64,000 nucleotides of DNA. Origin: Daucus carota subsp. sativus. Its lineage: Eukaryota > Streptophyta > Magnoliopsida > Apiales > Apiaceae. How positions within the stretch are numbered: position 1 is the stretch's first letter; the number at the start of each line of letters is the position of its first letter. The position numbers and the translations under genes are program-made. Below, one piece after another: positions 49,211 to 61,662 of this stretch. The notes below the pieces were generated by a model. It did not search any database. It had not been told where the DNA came from and saw only the letters and a list, made by a program, of their open reading frames with translations. The stretch spans positions 53,617,214 to 53,681,213 of the forward strand of contig NC_030381.2 in the NCBI RefSeq assembly GCF_001625215.2. The letters are read 5' to 3'.

Positions 49211-50257
49211 GCTTCCCAGAAAAAAAAATACTACTGGAATAATCATATAATGTTGTTGAAATGCTGTTTTTCAATCGAGTTCACACTCTTTCTTTCTTCA
49301 GACACTTTCCTGCAAGTTTAATAAAGTTCTGCAGAAACCCATTCTACTTCAAACAAAATACTTTGAAGCCTCTGGGAAAGTCTATTTCATAAAGAGAGAC
49401 CAATGTTAAAAAAATCTAGCTTTAACATTTCGCGGTAGGAAAAATATAGATGTTGAATAGATTACCTGGATTATCATGTCTTGTCCAACTTTGCTTGACT
49501 TATAAAGTGGATATCGGTTTACTAAGGTCTTCTCGGCTTTGCTACATAAGATTTTTCCTACTTTTGTTGACTAATAAGTGTGATAATGGGGTCTTTTCCA
49601 GCTTTGCTTGACTAATAAAGTCTATGTCTTCTCCAACTTTGCTAGCAAGGTCTTGTCCGACTTTTCTTGACTTATGAAGTCGTGCACTGCATTCAATATC
49701 GTAAAAAAAGCAAATTGGTTTTGAGCGTGTGTTTAGGCGCTCAAGTTGTTAAATACACGTTTGAACGAAGTTTTAAATTGGTCATTAAACAGATTAACAC
49801 CAATATATATTCAAATTTTCAAATATAATATTGTTATATTCAAATTTAAAAATTATATAAGAATAAGTTTGAACTTGTAATATTCTTAATAAAGCAATTT
49901 TTAAAAATTTTATATATAATTATAGTCATATTATAATATTATTAATATTTTAAATGTATAATATTAGCAGATAAATATCACTTGACGGTTTATTTGACAT
50001 TTTTAATATAAAATTATATTTTCAGGATGAGACGGAATGAAATTCAGGTGTGCCGAGATAACAAAAGATAAACTTTTTAGTGCAGCTAATAATGATTGTT
50101 ATTGGACCCGGTAAAAGCACTCCAGGAGACTAAGATGTTTTCAATTCAATGAGTGAATAAATGTTCTGTTGAACTTGAGGAATAAAGATGTTTGTATAGG
50201 TGAGCAGAAAAAACTAAGACTTCATTCCCTCTGCCTATCTTTTTTCATTCTACACCA
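49211..50257. other. Upstream region of the LRR receptor kinase
   Basis: 49211-49290 is the empty-site counterpart of the MITE insertion at 56245. From about 49480 to 49690 there are four to five imperfect repeats of a unit with TCCAACTTTGCTTGACTTAT. No gene. No clear TATA box was seen before the ATG at 50258. Confidence 0.6.
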
Positions 50258-53200
50258 ATGACTTTCCGGTTCATCATTTCCTTGATTCTCCTGTCATTAG
50301 CAACCTCAAGAGTTTTTTCAAGCAATGAAACTGATCACCAAGCTTTACTTTCTTTCAAGGCTTCCATAACAGAGGATCCTTTTGGCGCACTGAGCTCATG
50401 GAACTATTCCATTCACTTCTGCCACTGGAATGGAGTTACATGCAGCCGCAGACGAGAGAAAGTAACAGCACTAAACCTCACAAGGCAACACTTGGGGGGC
50501 ACATTGTCTCCTCATATCGGAAATCTCTCCTTTCTCAGGGCAATTGACCTCTATCAAAACAACATCCGCGGCTCAATCCCCAATGATATTGGTAGACTGT
50601 TTCGGTTACAATATCTTAATCTGGAAGCCAACTATTTTGAGGGTAGATTTCCTACAAATTTGAGTCATTGTGTTGATATGAAAAACATCAATATGAATCA
50701 TAACAAGATACACGGAAAACTACCTAGTGACTTTGCTTCTTGGCCTAAACTTGATTCGTTTTCTCTTTCAACTAATCAATTTACTGGATCAATTCCGCCT
50801 TCAATAGGAAATGTATCATCTCTTCGTATTCTTTATTTATATGATAACATTATATCCGGGGGAATTCCTTTGGAAGTTTCTCTTCTTGCAAAGCTGGAGG
50901 CTCTTGATTTGTCAGGCAACTATCTGGTGGGTATTGTTCATCCATTACTATACAACCTCTCATCCCTCGCGGTGATTAGTCTGGCGCTGAATCAATTAGA
51001 AGGAACGCTGCCAGCCGATATGGGCTTCACCCTTCCTAAGCTGGGAGGATTCGTCGTTGGAGGGAACAGATTTTCTGGCCTCATTCCACCATCAATAGCT
51101 AATGCGTCTCATCTGGTTTATTTTGATATCCCGGGAAACAATTTCACCGGGCCTATACCAAACAATTTGGGGAGCCTTTCTAAACTTCAAGTGCTGAGCC
51201 TGGGGCAAAATTCACTTGGAGACAACATGAGGCCGGGCGACTTGAGCTTCTTGGATTCTTTAGTCAATTGTACCCGTTTAAGGGTACTGGCATTCGACGA
51301 CAATAATTTAGGAGGGAAGTTCCCAAATTCAATTGTGAATCTCTCCACCACAATGGAAAAGCTCGGTCTGTATGGAAATCACATATACGGGAGCATACCT
51401 CGTGAAATTGGGAAACTAAAGAACATGAACTTACTTGCATTCGCAAACAATTTCTTAACAGGGACCATTCCTGAATCAATAGGAGAGCTATCTAAGTTGG
51501 GCGGACTAGATTTGGGTATTAACAACATTTCAGGAGTTATTCCAACTTCCTTTAGCAACATGACTCAATTGCTTTATCTCGGTTTAGATGGTAATACACT
51601 GCAAGGAAGCATACCTACTGAATTGTTTAACATCTCAACTTTACAGACGCTGGCCCTTGGCAACAACAGGCTTAGAGGTGAAATACCCGAGGCAATTGTG
51701 TCTTCTTCCCAATGTTTTTCCCTTGATTTGTCCAATAATCTCCTCACAGGACCACTGCCATCAAATATTGGACTCTTGAAACAACTGGTTCAGCTATCTG
51801 TTTCAAACAACAAACTAACAGGAGGTGTACCCGCTGCTCTGGGCGAGTGTGTGATGTTGGAGGAGTTATATATGGCAGAAAATCTGTTTCAAGGTAAAAT
51901 TCCTCCTTCTTTTAAAGCTTTGAAAAGTCTCAGGATTCTAGATCTCTCAAGTAATAATATATCTGGGGGTATTCCAATTTTTTTTGATAAGTTTCATCAA
52001 ATCGAATACCTCAATCTTTCCCATAACGAACTTGGAGGTGAAGTGCCTAGAGAAAGACTTTTTTCAAATAACAGCGCTTTTTCAGTTGTTGGCAATTTGG
52101 AGCTTTGCGGAGGTATTCAAGCCTTGCATTTGCCTGCTTGTCCTGTAAAGGTCACGAGGAATAAGAAGAAAAAGTTTGGCATGAGAATAATACTAATTGT
52201 AGTTCTTGGACCCATTGGTACCTTGTTAGGCTGTCTTTCCTTGATTTTTATTCGACGTCGAAACTCCAAGAAGTTGATTGACCCTGTCCCAGTACTCAAG
52301 GATGACCAATACCTCAGACTTTCATACCAAGATCTTCTACTAGCTACAAATGAGTTCTCTCCAAACAATTTGGTAGGCAAAGGAAGATATGGTTCAGTTT
52401 ACAGAGGAGTTCTTGCACCATCAGAACATATAGTTGCTGTGAAGGTACTAAATGTTGAAGTACGTGGAGCCAACAAGAGTTTTCTGGCAGAGTGTGAAAC
52501 ATTGAGGAATATTCGTCATCGGAATCTTATCAAGATCATCACAGCATGCTCTAGCACTGATTTTAAGGGCAATGACTTCAAGGCATTGGTTTTTGAGTTC
52601 ATGACTAATGGAAGTCTGGACACGTGGTTGCATCCAAGTCCTTCCGAACAAGGGAATGGAAGAAACTTGACTTTACTGGAGAGACTTAATATTTCCATCG
52701 ATGTTGCAATGGGAGTTGATTACTTACATCATCATAGTCATGCAAGTATCATTCATTCTGACATAAAACCAAGTAACATTCTTCTTGACAAGGATTTTGT
52801 TGCTCATATTGGTGATTTTGGTTTGGCGAGGTTTTCCCTTGCCACAACAGGCGACATCAATCAAGCACATTTGAGTTCAACTGGTATACGTGGAACAGTT
52901 GGATATGTCCCTCCAGGTGAAAGTTTTATATTTTTTATTAAAATTGAGAACTGATTTAAATACTGAGTTACACGACTTTTATTTGTTAAAAGATCTAAAT
53001 AACAAGAAATTTTCAAACCTAAAAGTCTGTCATATATTTCTTTTCCAATTTTATAAACCTTTTAGTTGTGCAGAGTATGGAATGTGTGGGGAGATATCTG
53101 CAGAGGGAGACGTGTATAGCTATGGAATTCTTCTACTAGAAATTTTCTCAGGGAAGCGGCCTACAGAAAGCAGCATATTAATTGACAATGACAATAATCT

Positions 53201-53453
53201 TCATGACTTTGTGAGGAAGGCACTCCCGGAAAGATTAATGGACATTGCTGATCCACGGATCATACTAGATCAAGAACATGGCATGACTGGAAATTTATCA
53301 TACAACAGGGCTTCCATGGAGTTATGTCTGGCATCTATATTTGAAGTGGGAATATTATGTTCAGAAGAGACGCCAAGAAAACGAATTGACATCAGTGTTG
53401 CTATTAAGCAATTACATGCGGCAAGAGAGACACTTCTACAGAGCAGACACTAA
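50258..53453 (+). CDS. LRR receptor-like kinase, class XII (EFR/XA21/FLS2-type), non-RD
   Basis: Exons 50258-52916 and 53074-53453 join in phase (CCAG/GTGAAA, GTGCAG/AG) to 1012 residues. The order is a signal peptide (1-22), LRR N-cap with Cys55/Cys62, about 22 LRRs of the IPxxIGxLxxLxxLxL type, a C-terminal cap cysteine pair, one membrane span near 644-664, and a Ser/Thr kinase from about residue 699. Key residues are present: VAVK Lys729, the catalytic loop HSDIKPSN with Asp835, DFG at 853-855 and PPEYG across the splice site. Ser instead of Arg precedes the catalytic Asp, so it is a non-RD kinase, the type linked to pattern-recognition immunity. The single intron late in the kinase domain is typical of the class. 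The ligand cannot be inferred. It should sit in the plasma membrane. Confidence 0.95.
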
Positions 53454-54484
53454 AAAAAGACATCTGGACTCTGCTAATGTGAGAAGGAAGAATTTGTACC
53501 GACGTATTTCCCCTATTTCTACCTTTTATATTTTTTTAAGTTTGGATCTGTATGCTATTTGTGTTAAAACATTGTAATATTCCATCAGCTTCCCTTGTCA
53601 AAACTGTTTTGCTTGATTTAGATATGTATTGCCTAATAGTCAATTCTGGTTTTTTTCTTTATTTGCTGCAAATTGACTATATTTGCAGCTCCTTTGTCCT
53701 TGATCCTCACTATTCGATAATCGACCTTGTAAAATAGTTTAGAAATGGTGGTGTAACAGACTTACCAAGTGAGCAGTCAAGCCCTGTGCAGGCGACGACA
53801 ACCTTGTGGACTAAAACGATTCAATAGAGAAACGGATAGTTGAGTACATTTTTCAGATTGAATTTGTTTTAAGTTGCGGATTTCTTTTCTTTACAAGTTT
53901 CTAGAGTGATTGATTATCAGACAGTGGGAATATTAAAACTTTAATAAAGCTATGTTGATTGTGTTAAAGGGGGTTTGAAATTTCTTTCTGTTGGGTCCAA
54001 GTAGTGATCAGAGCAACTATGCTAGTACTAGTGTTGTTAAATCAAGTCCAGACGTCCGATGCAATATCTTGGGATCGCTATTTCACTGTAAAATGACTCT
54101 CTCATAAGGGAACATAAGAGGTTTTGTTCGTGTCACCAGACATAAAAAATTATGCAATGCTCAGTAACTCGAGATTCTCAGTCGAATCAAATATAACAGA
54201 TCCAGTTCAGACAGTTAAATCTCGCTTAAATTAGCACTAAGCCTCTAGGCTCTAGCCATACAAATCATGAGGATCAGATTCCAGCAGAAGGCGATGACTC
54301 GTTATGATAAAAGTGAGAGACAATGGTAAAGGAGTCACCACTAGTGGTGTGTTGCTTTTTCTTGTTCGATATACGTATCTTTTCATTTACTTATAAATAC
54401 TGGACTTCACTTAACTTCTAATGCATTCACCAAAGATCTACGCTATAAACTATTTAGGTTTTAGACAGCCTTACTGCATACTCA
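53454..54484. other. Spacer between receptor kinase and BURP 5
   Basis: Kinase 3' flank and BURP 5 promoter. The AGTCAAGCCCTGTGCAGG part and the GTTGGGTCCAAGTAG part recur in the same order at 41425-41660 upstream of BURP pseudogene 3, and partly at 61840-61940 upstream of BURP pseudogene 6. A TATA box (TATAAATA, 54392-54399) lies 86 bp before the BURP 5 ATG. Confidence 0.65.
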
Positions 54485-55770
54485 ATGGAGTTTAATCTCT
54501 TCCGTTTCTTTGCACTTCTTTCAGTAAGTTACTCTCCACCAATTTCTGGGAATTCACTCTTAAGTTCACGGATATAGCCAAGTTCACTACAAACAATTTT
54601 TAACTACAGAGCCTAGGACTTAACAAAGTTACTAAAGTACAAATAAAATTCACCAATAACTCATATACGACGAGCTGGTTTCTAAGCTACGTGTTTAATC
54701 ACACACAGATATACATTTGTGTGTTTGTGACTGTCTTTATGATTATACTGCAGGTAGCATTTGTGGCAAGTCACGCAGCTCGAACTTTTGAAGATTACTG
54801 GAGATCAGTTTTGCCAGACACTCCGATGCCTAAATCCATTAGTGGACTTCTTCAATCTCCTGGTTAGTGAACTTCTTAATCCTAATCTTTCAACTTTCAA
54901 TATTCAAAGAGCACAGGTACAAGAACATATTTTAAACACAAAATAACTAGGTTTTACAATAACCTAGTCTATGTATCTCCTGCTTCCACAGATCAGCACA
55001 CCGGCAAAGGTGACATAGTAGTCAAGTCGGAGAACAAAGGAAAGCCTGTTTACGTTGGAGTCAATCCGGTCCTAAGCCCCTTCGACTATCTTTATGCTGC
55101 CTCTGTAAATCAGCTTCATAGTAATCCCAATGTAGCCCTCTTTTTCTTAGAAGAAGATTTACTCCAAGGAGCCGACATGAATCTACATTTTACCAAGTCC
55201 ACTACTCCAACACATTTCTTGCCTCAAAACATTGCGGACTCGATCCCATTCTCGTCCATTAAACTACCAGAAATACTAAGTAAATTTTCCATAAAACAGA
55301 ACACATTAGAATCAGAAACAATAAAGAACACAATCAGTGAATGTGAAGCGCCAGGAATCAAAGGCGAAGAGAAGTACTGTGCAACGTCACTGGAGAAAAT
55401 GATCGAGTTCACCACTTCTAGATTGGGGAAAAAAGTGAAGGCACTGTCTACAGATGTTGAAAAAGAGAGTGAAATGCAGAAGTATAGAATTCTTGGATCA
55501 GAAAAATTGGGAGAAAAGGTCGTGGTTTGTCACAAGCAAAACTACGCATATGCTGTGTTTTATTGCCACAAAACAAACAACGTTAAGGCATATACAGTTT
55601 TCCTTGTTGGAAATGATGGAACAAAAGCGAAAGCAGCAGCTATTTGCCACACAGATACTTCCTCTTGGAATCCTAAACATTTGGCGTTTCAGGCGCTCAA
55701 TGTTAAGCCCGGAACTGCTCCAGTTTGCCATTTTCTTCCTGAGGATCATCTCGTTTGGGTTCCATATTAA
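54485..55770 (+). CDS. BURP-domain protein 5, short form lacking the TxV repeats
   Basis: Exons 54485-54523, 54754-54862 and 54992-55770 join in phase to 308 residues, about 50 fewer than BURP 1 and 2. Signal peptide and exon 2 (YWRSVLPDTPMPKSISGLL) are normal. Exon 3 begins at a new acceptor (CTTCCACAG/AT) and reads DQHTGKGDIVVKSENKGKPV, so EWMDDKS and nearly all Gly/Val repeats are gone. The BURP domain is whole, with CH pairs at 229, 241, 268 and 295 and the end LVWVPY. With no stop or frameshift it can be a working gene, closer to a BURP domain with a short spacer than to classical RD22. The splice choice is inferred from phase and conservation. Confidence 0.85.
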
Positions 55771-56449
55771 ATATTTCTGCTTGAAATAGTTATATACTTA
55801 TATGTGATGTGTTATAAGCTTTCCTTTTAAACTGTTTATGATCTTGAAGTAATGAAGCGCCAGCTGCTGCGTGATCATGTAAACCTTATACATGACGTTT
55901 GTCTGCACTTTTTATGTGTAAGGATTGTACTTATAAGAACGGATCCACGATCCATTCACTGGCTATAATAATATCAGTTCACGTATTTAATCAGGTTCAT
56001 GCCTTTTTCCAAGTTCGTGCCTTTTGCCATTATAATTTAGTACATTCTCCGAAACACAACTATTTCAGGATTGGAAAATAATTTATAGTACATTCTTCGG
56101 AAAAGTTGGTCTTGCATATGTATTGCCATTAAGTCTGTGTGAGCCTGAGGCTGAGAGCCAAGAAGCCTCAACTGTGGAAGTACTTAAAGTAGTCATCAGA
56201 TGTTGGTGATATGTTGTTTTCATGCTTCCCAGAAAAAAAATATAGGGAATTTATCAAATATACTACTTTTTAGGATTTTATTTGCAAAAATACCATCTTC
56301 CTAAATTAATTGCATATTTACTAAACTAAGTTTCTAAATTGCAAAAATACTACCCCTCCCCCTGCAACTAAATGCAACCTCATATGCAACTAAATGCCTG
56401 ATTTCAACTTCCATTTTTCAAATGTCATTTTCGACCTCATCCTTGGAAT

Positions 56450-56451
<2 letters not shown>

Positions 56452-56529
<78 letters not shown>
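56452..56529. repeat. (AT)n microsatellite, about 39 units
   Basis: A pure AT run forms the centre of a palindrome module in the foldback element. It probably expanded from the TATATA centre seen in the other modules. The Ile-Tyr repeat frames on both strands are artefacts of this run. Confidence 0.95.
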
Positions 56530-56531
<2 letters not shown>

Positions 56532-56934
56532 TGAAAATCTGGTCGAAAATGACATTTGGAGACTGGAACTTGAAATCAGGCATTTAGTTGCATTCAGTTG
56601 CATTTGGTTGCATTCAGTTGATTCTATTTTGATCTAATGGCCCCGCCAGGAGCACCCATACATCAGTTGTAATTTACAGTTTTCAGTTGCATTTAGTTGC
56701 TTATGAGATTGCATATTCAGTTGAATATTGCCCCTGCGGGGCCTGCAACCCAAATCCACCACAATATCACCCCACCCTAAAAAAATTCAGTTACTCATGA
56801 GGTTGCATTCAGTTGATTCTATTTTGATCTAATGGCCCCGCCAGGGGCACCCATACATCAATTGTAACTTACAGTTTTCAGTTGCATATGAGATTGCATT
56901 CAACCATATGCAACCTCTTATGCAACTGCAACTC

Positions 56935-57060
56935 CTGATTTTAAGTTCCAGTTCTCGAATGTCATTTTCAACCTCATCCTTGGAGTCCATATATATATAT
57001 ATGGACTCCAAGGATGAGGTCAAAAATGACATTCGAGAACTGGAACTTAAAATCAGGCAT
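56935..57060. repeat. Palindrome module in element copy 2
   Basis: CCTGATTTTAAGTTCCAGTT through CTTGGAGTCCATATATAT is followed by its reverse complement around the centre near 56999. It is nearly perfect by eye. Confidence 0.85.
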
Positions 57061-57212
57061 TCAGTTGCACGTGGTTGCATTCAGTTGCAGAAGGGAGGGG
57101 TAGTATTTTTGCAATTTAGAAACTTAGTGTAGTAAAATTGCAAATAGCTATTATTGAGAAAAGTAAATTTGCAAAAATTTATTTTTTTCCTATATATTTA
57201 TGAAAAAACCCC

Positions 57213-58756
57213 AAAAATATACTACTAGAATAATCATATAATGTTGTTGAAATGCTGTTTTTCAATCGAGTTCACACTTAGAAAACAATTGAACTTGAAA
57301 ATGTTGTACCAGAACACGGTAATGAATCTAAACATACCGAAAGAATTGCAAAGCAACCGAAGAGATTGAACTCCATAGGATGGGATTAGACCTTTGCTGA
57401 ATGCATGAGAGGAAGTGTCTTAGTACTCAGGAGTAAGCGTCTGAGCTCAGATATCTTGACAACCAGACTATAAGATCGTATATTTCAAATCTATTTTACA
57501 GATTTTTAGAAATTTTTCCAGCAACCTATCTTTTAATTTATCTACCAACATTTTATATTTGCTTTGTTTTTTAGCTTGAAAGAAAAAGCTATCCACTGTT
57601 AATTCTGCGCCAATAACATACGAGTTGAAGTGTTGGAAACGTAAAACTTTAATTTTATTTTATGATCGATTATTGAATAAAACTAAAGTTTGGACATCTA
57701 TATTAAAATTTATGTCACCAGAGTCTCAACTAAATTTGAGGCTATAAGCGAGATTTTAGTATGAGGTCTTTTCATAAATAGAAATATTATTATATTTTAT
57801 TTAATATATTAAAATATATAATATTTGTAATAAATTATCATGTAAAATTTATTCTTTGTTTTTAAAATAGGGTATATTTTAGGTTATCATAAAATAATTA
57901 CACATAAAATTATTTATAATAACATGATAATTAAAATATTCACATTTTACCCAAAATTTGTACATCATTTTATATAGTTCTTTTTATTTATCGTTAGGTT
58001 AATTGGTATCTAAATATTACATTTAAACTAGTTAAATATAAAAAAATATTTAGCACAAAAGATAAAAATCACATAATTTATAATAACTTAAAATTTTTGA
58101 AAAATAAAAATAATATATTAAACAATAAATTTTATTACAAAGTACTTACTACACATATCACTAAAAAAATTAAAATCATTTGATTAATCTGATTCTCATT
58201 TTTTTAAAATTATTTTTAATTATATTTATTAGCATTTCATGTTATATATATTTTCTTTTCAAAGTATAATAATCCATATTTATTTTAGATATTTTGTTTT
58301 TCTTATTATTATATAAAAATATATAATTTTAAAAATTTTGAGGGCTCTTCTGGAGTTGGCCCTGAGCTGCCACTTTTAGCATTACTGTTAAGAGTCTCTG
58401 CATGAGCCGTGAGGCCTTGTATCAGAATCCACAGTGCTTATTAACAGTCCAAGTCAGACTCGATTTGTACAAGCTCCGGAACAGTTCTACTGAGAAAAGA
58501 AAACTAAGCAGGGATGGATAAACTTTTGTACAAGCTCCGGAAGGAACAGTTCTACTGAGAAAAGAAAACTAAGCAGGAATGGATAAACTTTTTATCACTG
58601 GATAAACTTCTTATCACAATCTAATTCTGCTACCCAGAGTTCTACCCAGAGTTCTTGTAGGAATCGGTTATTGAGTTCTCCATATAAACGCACGATAGAG
58701 TATTAGCTGCAGAAACGAAGCTAGAGAAACAGGGAGAGACTTGAGCGAAAATAAGG
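57213..58756. other. Upstream flank of heparanase-like gene 2
   Basis: 57221-57290 continues the BURP downstream flank. From about 57660 the sequence is the reverse complement of the flank upstream of heparanase-like gene 1 (38470-39350). A local 50-bp tandem duplication near 58470-58590 repeats GTACAAGCTCCGGAA and CAGTTCTACTGAGAAAAGAA. The TATA-like site is CATATAAA at 58681. Confidence 0.65.
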
Positions 58757-61662
58757 ATGGGTTCATGCATGAAGGCTTTTGCATTATTTGTTTTCTTGTC
58801 ATTGGCTGGTTTATCTCTGAGCGAGAGAGTTCAGGTAAAAGTAAGGAGTGTTACATCTATTGCAGAAACTGATAATAATTATATATGTGCCACGATGGAT
58901 TATGGGCCTTCTACCATGTGCAACTATGGGCAGTGTCCATGGCAAAAAGTTGGCATCCTTGAGTTGGTATATATCACTCTCTTTCTCGTGTTTGATTTGT
59001 TATGACCCGATTCTTCTGATGTGTAATAATTGTGTTGCATCTGTTTCTGAATGATTTTTCAGGATTTGAAGAACAAGATTCTTGCTAATGCCATCAAGGG
59101 TAAGTTCTTATTTTATTAGTTTCCATGCACCAGGTGAAGTGTTGGAATAGATATTGAAGTTTTCTTATACTTAATTGTTGTGATGAACAATTGTTTGTTG
59201 GCTTCTCTAACTCATGAAATTTGAATCACGTGAAGCATTTAACCCCTTGAGGCTAAGAGTTGGGGGGTCATTGGAAGATCAGACGGTTTACAAAGTTGGA
59301 TTGGTCACCAAATGTCCGCACTTCAAACACAACATGAATGTCCGACGTTTTGGAATGTCCAATGGCTGCATCAACATGGAAAGATGGGATCAGCTCAACC
59401 ACTTCTTCAACGAAACTGGGTAACTTACTTCTGTTTGTGATTTTGCGGTAATATATGAAATCTGGTAAAGCAACCAGTCTACATGACTACATCCCCAGTT
59501 AACCATAAAGAATACTCATGAGTCATAACATCGAGGCAAGTCTGGAACTAATTTGCTAAAGAAATTAGACATATGGTAATATATGGAATCTGGTAAAGTT
59601 TTTCAGGGGCAATATATGAATTTCAGGGTTTACCTAGGCAACAAAGTTTTTCTGAACTTTGAGATGAAAAGGACATAACCTTATAGAGCGCACAAAACAT
59701 ACACTAAAGTTTGTCTAGTTGTATTTAAGTATCTCAAACACAAGCATGTCTAACAAAAGATGTGTACTTCACTAAGCAGAAACATAGGACATACTGCATA
59801 ACACGAAGAGTAGGGTCTGAGTCCTTGACAAACACATGTTACAACACATCAGACCACATCACACTTATTTACCACAGTCCTACATGCTCTGACAAGAGAT
59901 TGCTATGCAACTTGAGCCTAATACTAATACACAAAACGTCTTTCAACTACCTTTTATTTATACGGAAGATTTTAATTGGTGAAGATTTTCGTGCATGCAA
60001 GGGGTCGTCATTATTAATAGGATTAGAGCCAATAAAAAACCGTCACCTAACTAAATAGTGTGTTTACATAGATAACTCAAAAGAGATTGTTTAACCATAA
60101 AAAACCCTTTATGGTTGATTTTACGGTAATATATGAAATCTGGTAAAACATTGGTAATTACTGCAGGGCTAAAGTGACATTCGGTCTGAATGCTCTTCGC
60201 GGGAAGAAATTAGAGAACAAGAACAGCACACTTTGGGTAGGTAACTGGAACAAACTAAATGCCCAGGAGTTCATGAAGTACACCATCTCCAAAGGTTACA
60301 AGATTGATTCGTATGAACTTGGTCAGTAAAAGCAAACTTCATACCTTAATTATTTCATGGCACAAGCATATAGTGTTTACATGTTTGCGATTAGTTTTTA
60401 ACAATGCAACTTGTATACAGGAAATGAGCTATCTGCATCTGGGGTTTTTGCAAGGGTTAATGCTGGACAATATGGAAAAGACATGATTATTCTTAGCAAT
60501 CTTGTCAAAAAGCTGTATGCCAATTTTTCCGATCAGCCAAAAATTATAGGTCCTGGTGGCTTCTACGATAAGGAATGGTTTAATGAATTCCTTCGAGTTT
60601 CAGGACCAGGAATTGTTGATGGTTTAACCCACCATATCTATAATCTTGGTGCAGGTATATAATGTGACATGATTTTACATGTATAATAGTATAGTTTGTC
60701 CATTCCGAAAGCTAACTATCTAGTAATGTATGCAGGCGATGATCCAAAACTTATAAAAAGAGTTCAAGACCCCTTTTACCTGGACAAAATAGCTAAAACA
60801 TTCAAAGATATTTCGGAATCAATTAAGCGATACGGGCCATGGAGTGGTGCATGGGTTGGAGAATCTGGGGGTGCTTACCATAGCGGTGGCAGAAATGTTT
60901 CTGATACATTTGCTGATGGTTTTTGGTATTTGGATCAGCTGGGCATGGCCTCTACTTTTGATCATAAAGTCTACTGCAGACAAGTTTTGATCGGAGGAAA
61001 CTATGGTCTTCTTAATACAACCACATTTGCCCCTAACCCCGATTACTATGGGTAAGCAGTCATTATACATTTATGTTTTAATCTCCATCCTCACAATGTT
61101 TTATGTGTAATTTGTTCTCTCCCTTTTTTTTTCTAACAGCGCGCTGTTGTGGCATCGCCTCATGGGACCTAGAGTTCTTCAAGTCAGTCATGATGGATCT
61201 CCTTATTTGCGTTCATACGCGCATTGTTCCAAAGATTCTGTGAGTTTATTCTTACGTTGGTACATTATTTACAAATTTCTAGTAAAAGGCAATGTTTATG
61301 GAAAATTTGACATGTATTATGTATGTCTGCAGGAAAGAGGTGACATAACGGTGCTTCTGATAAATTTGTCAAACTCTACCAGTTTTGTAGTGAATACTGT
61401 GAATGATCTAAATCTTTACCCAAGTGAACATATCGAGAGCTTCCCACCAAGAGAAGAGTACCATCTGACACCAGAAGGCGGCAACATTCAAAGCCAAGTA
61501 GTTTTATTGAATGATACACCATTGAAGCTGACAAAGACGATGGAGATCCCAAATCTAAATCCAGCATTGGTGTCTCCACTCGAACCTATCAAAGTTGCAC
61601 CTCATTCTTTTGTCTTTGCAGTCCTAAGAGGTTTTGGTGCTCCTGCTTGTTCTTCTTCTTAA
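58757..61662 (+). CDS. Heparanase-like protein 2 (GH79), near-identical inverted copy
   Basis: Exons 58757-58966, 59063-59099, 59236-59419, 60167-60321, 60421-60654, 60736-61051, 61140-61239 and 61333-61662 join in phase to 521 residues. Exon lengths equal those of gene 1 except for three extra bases at the end (ACSSS). Catalytic candidates Glu198 (GNE) and Glu316 (VGESGG) and the signal peptide are conserved. Substitutions are few, such as R to Q in CPWRK/CPWQK, E to K in YLDEIAQ/YLDKIAK and A to V in LQASHD/LQVSHD. Introns are also alike. This points to a recent inverted duplication or to gene conversion. Role and location are as for gene 1. Confidence 0.95.

Larger units (their letters stand above)
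56245..57212. mobile_element. Non-autonomous Mutator-like foldback element (copy 2)
   Basis: Flanked by the perfect 9-bp duplication AAAAATATA (56236-56244 and 57213-57221). Ends are imperfect inverted repeats (GGGAATTTATCAAATATAC against GGGGTTTTTTCATAAATATA). Further in, TAAGTTTCTAAATTGCAAAA and its reverse complement face each other at 56327 and 57105. The interior repeats the modules of the copy at 6482: TGTCATTTTCGACCTCATCC, GGCCCCGCCAGGGGCACCCA and many GTTGCAT words, as two palindromes. The empty site is preserved at 49211-49290. No transposase frame. Confidence 0.85.

Noticed and set aside
56418-56637. Frames with long Ile-Tyr runs
   Set aside because: They are translations of the (AT)n microsatellite.
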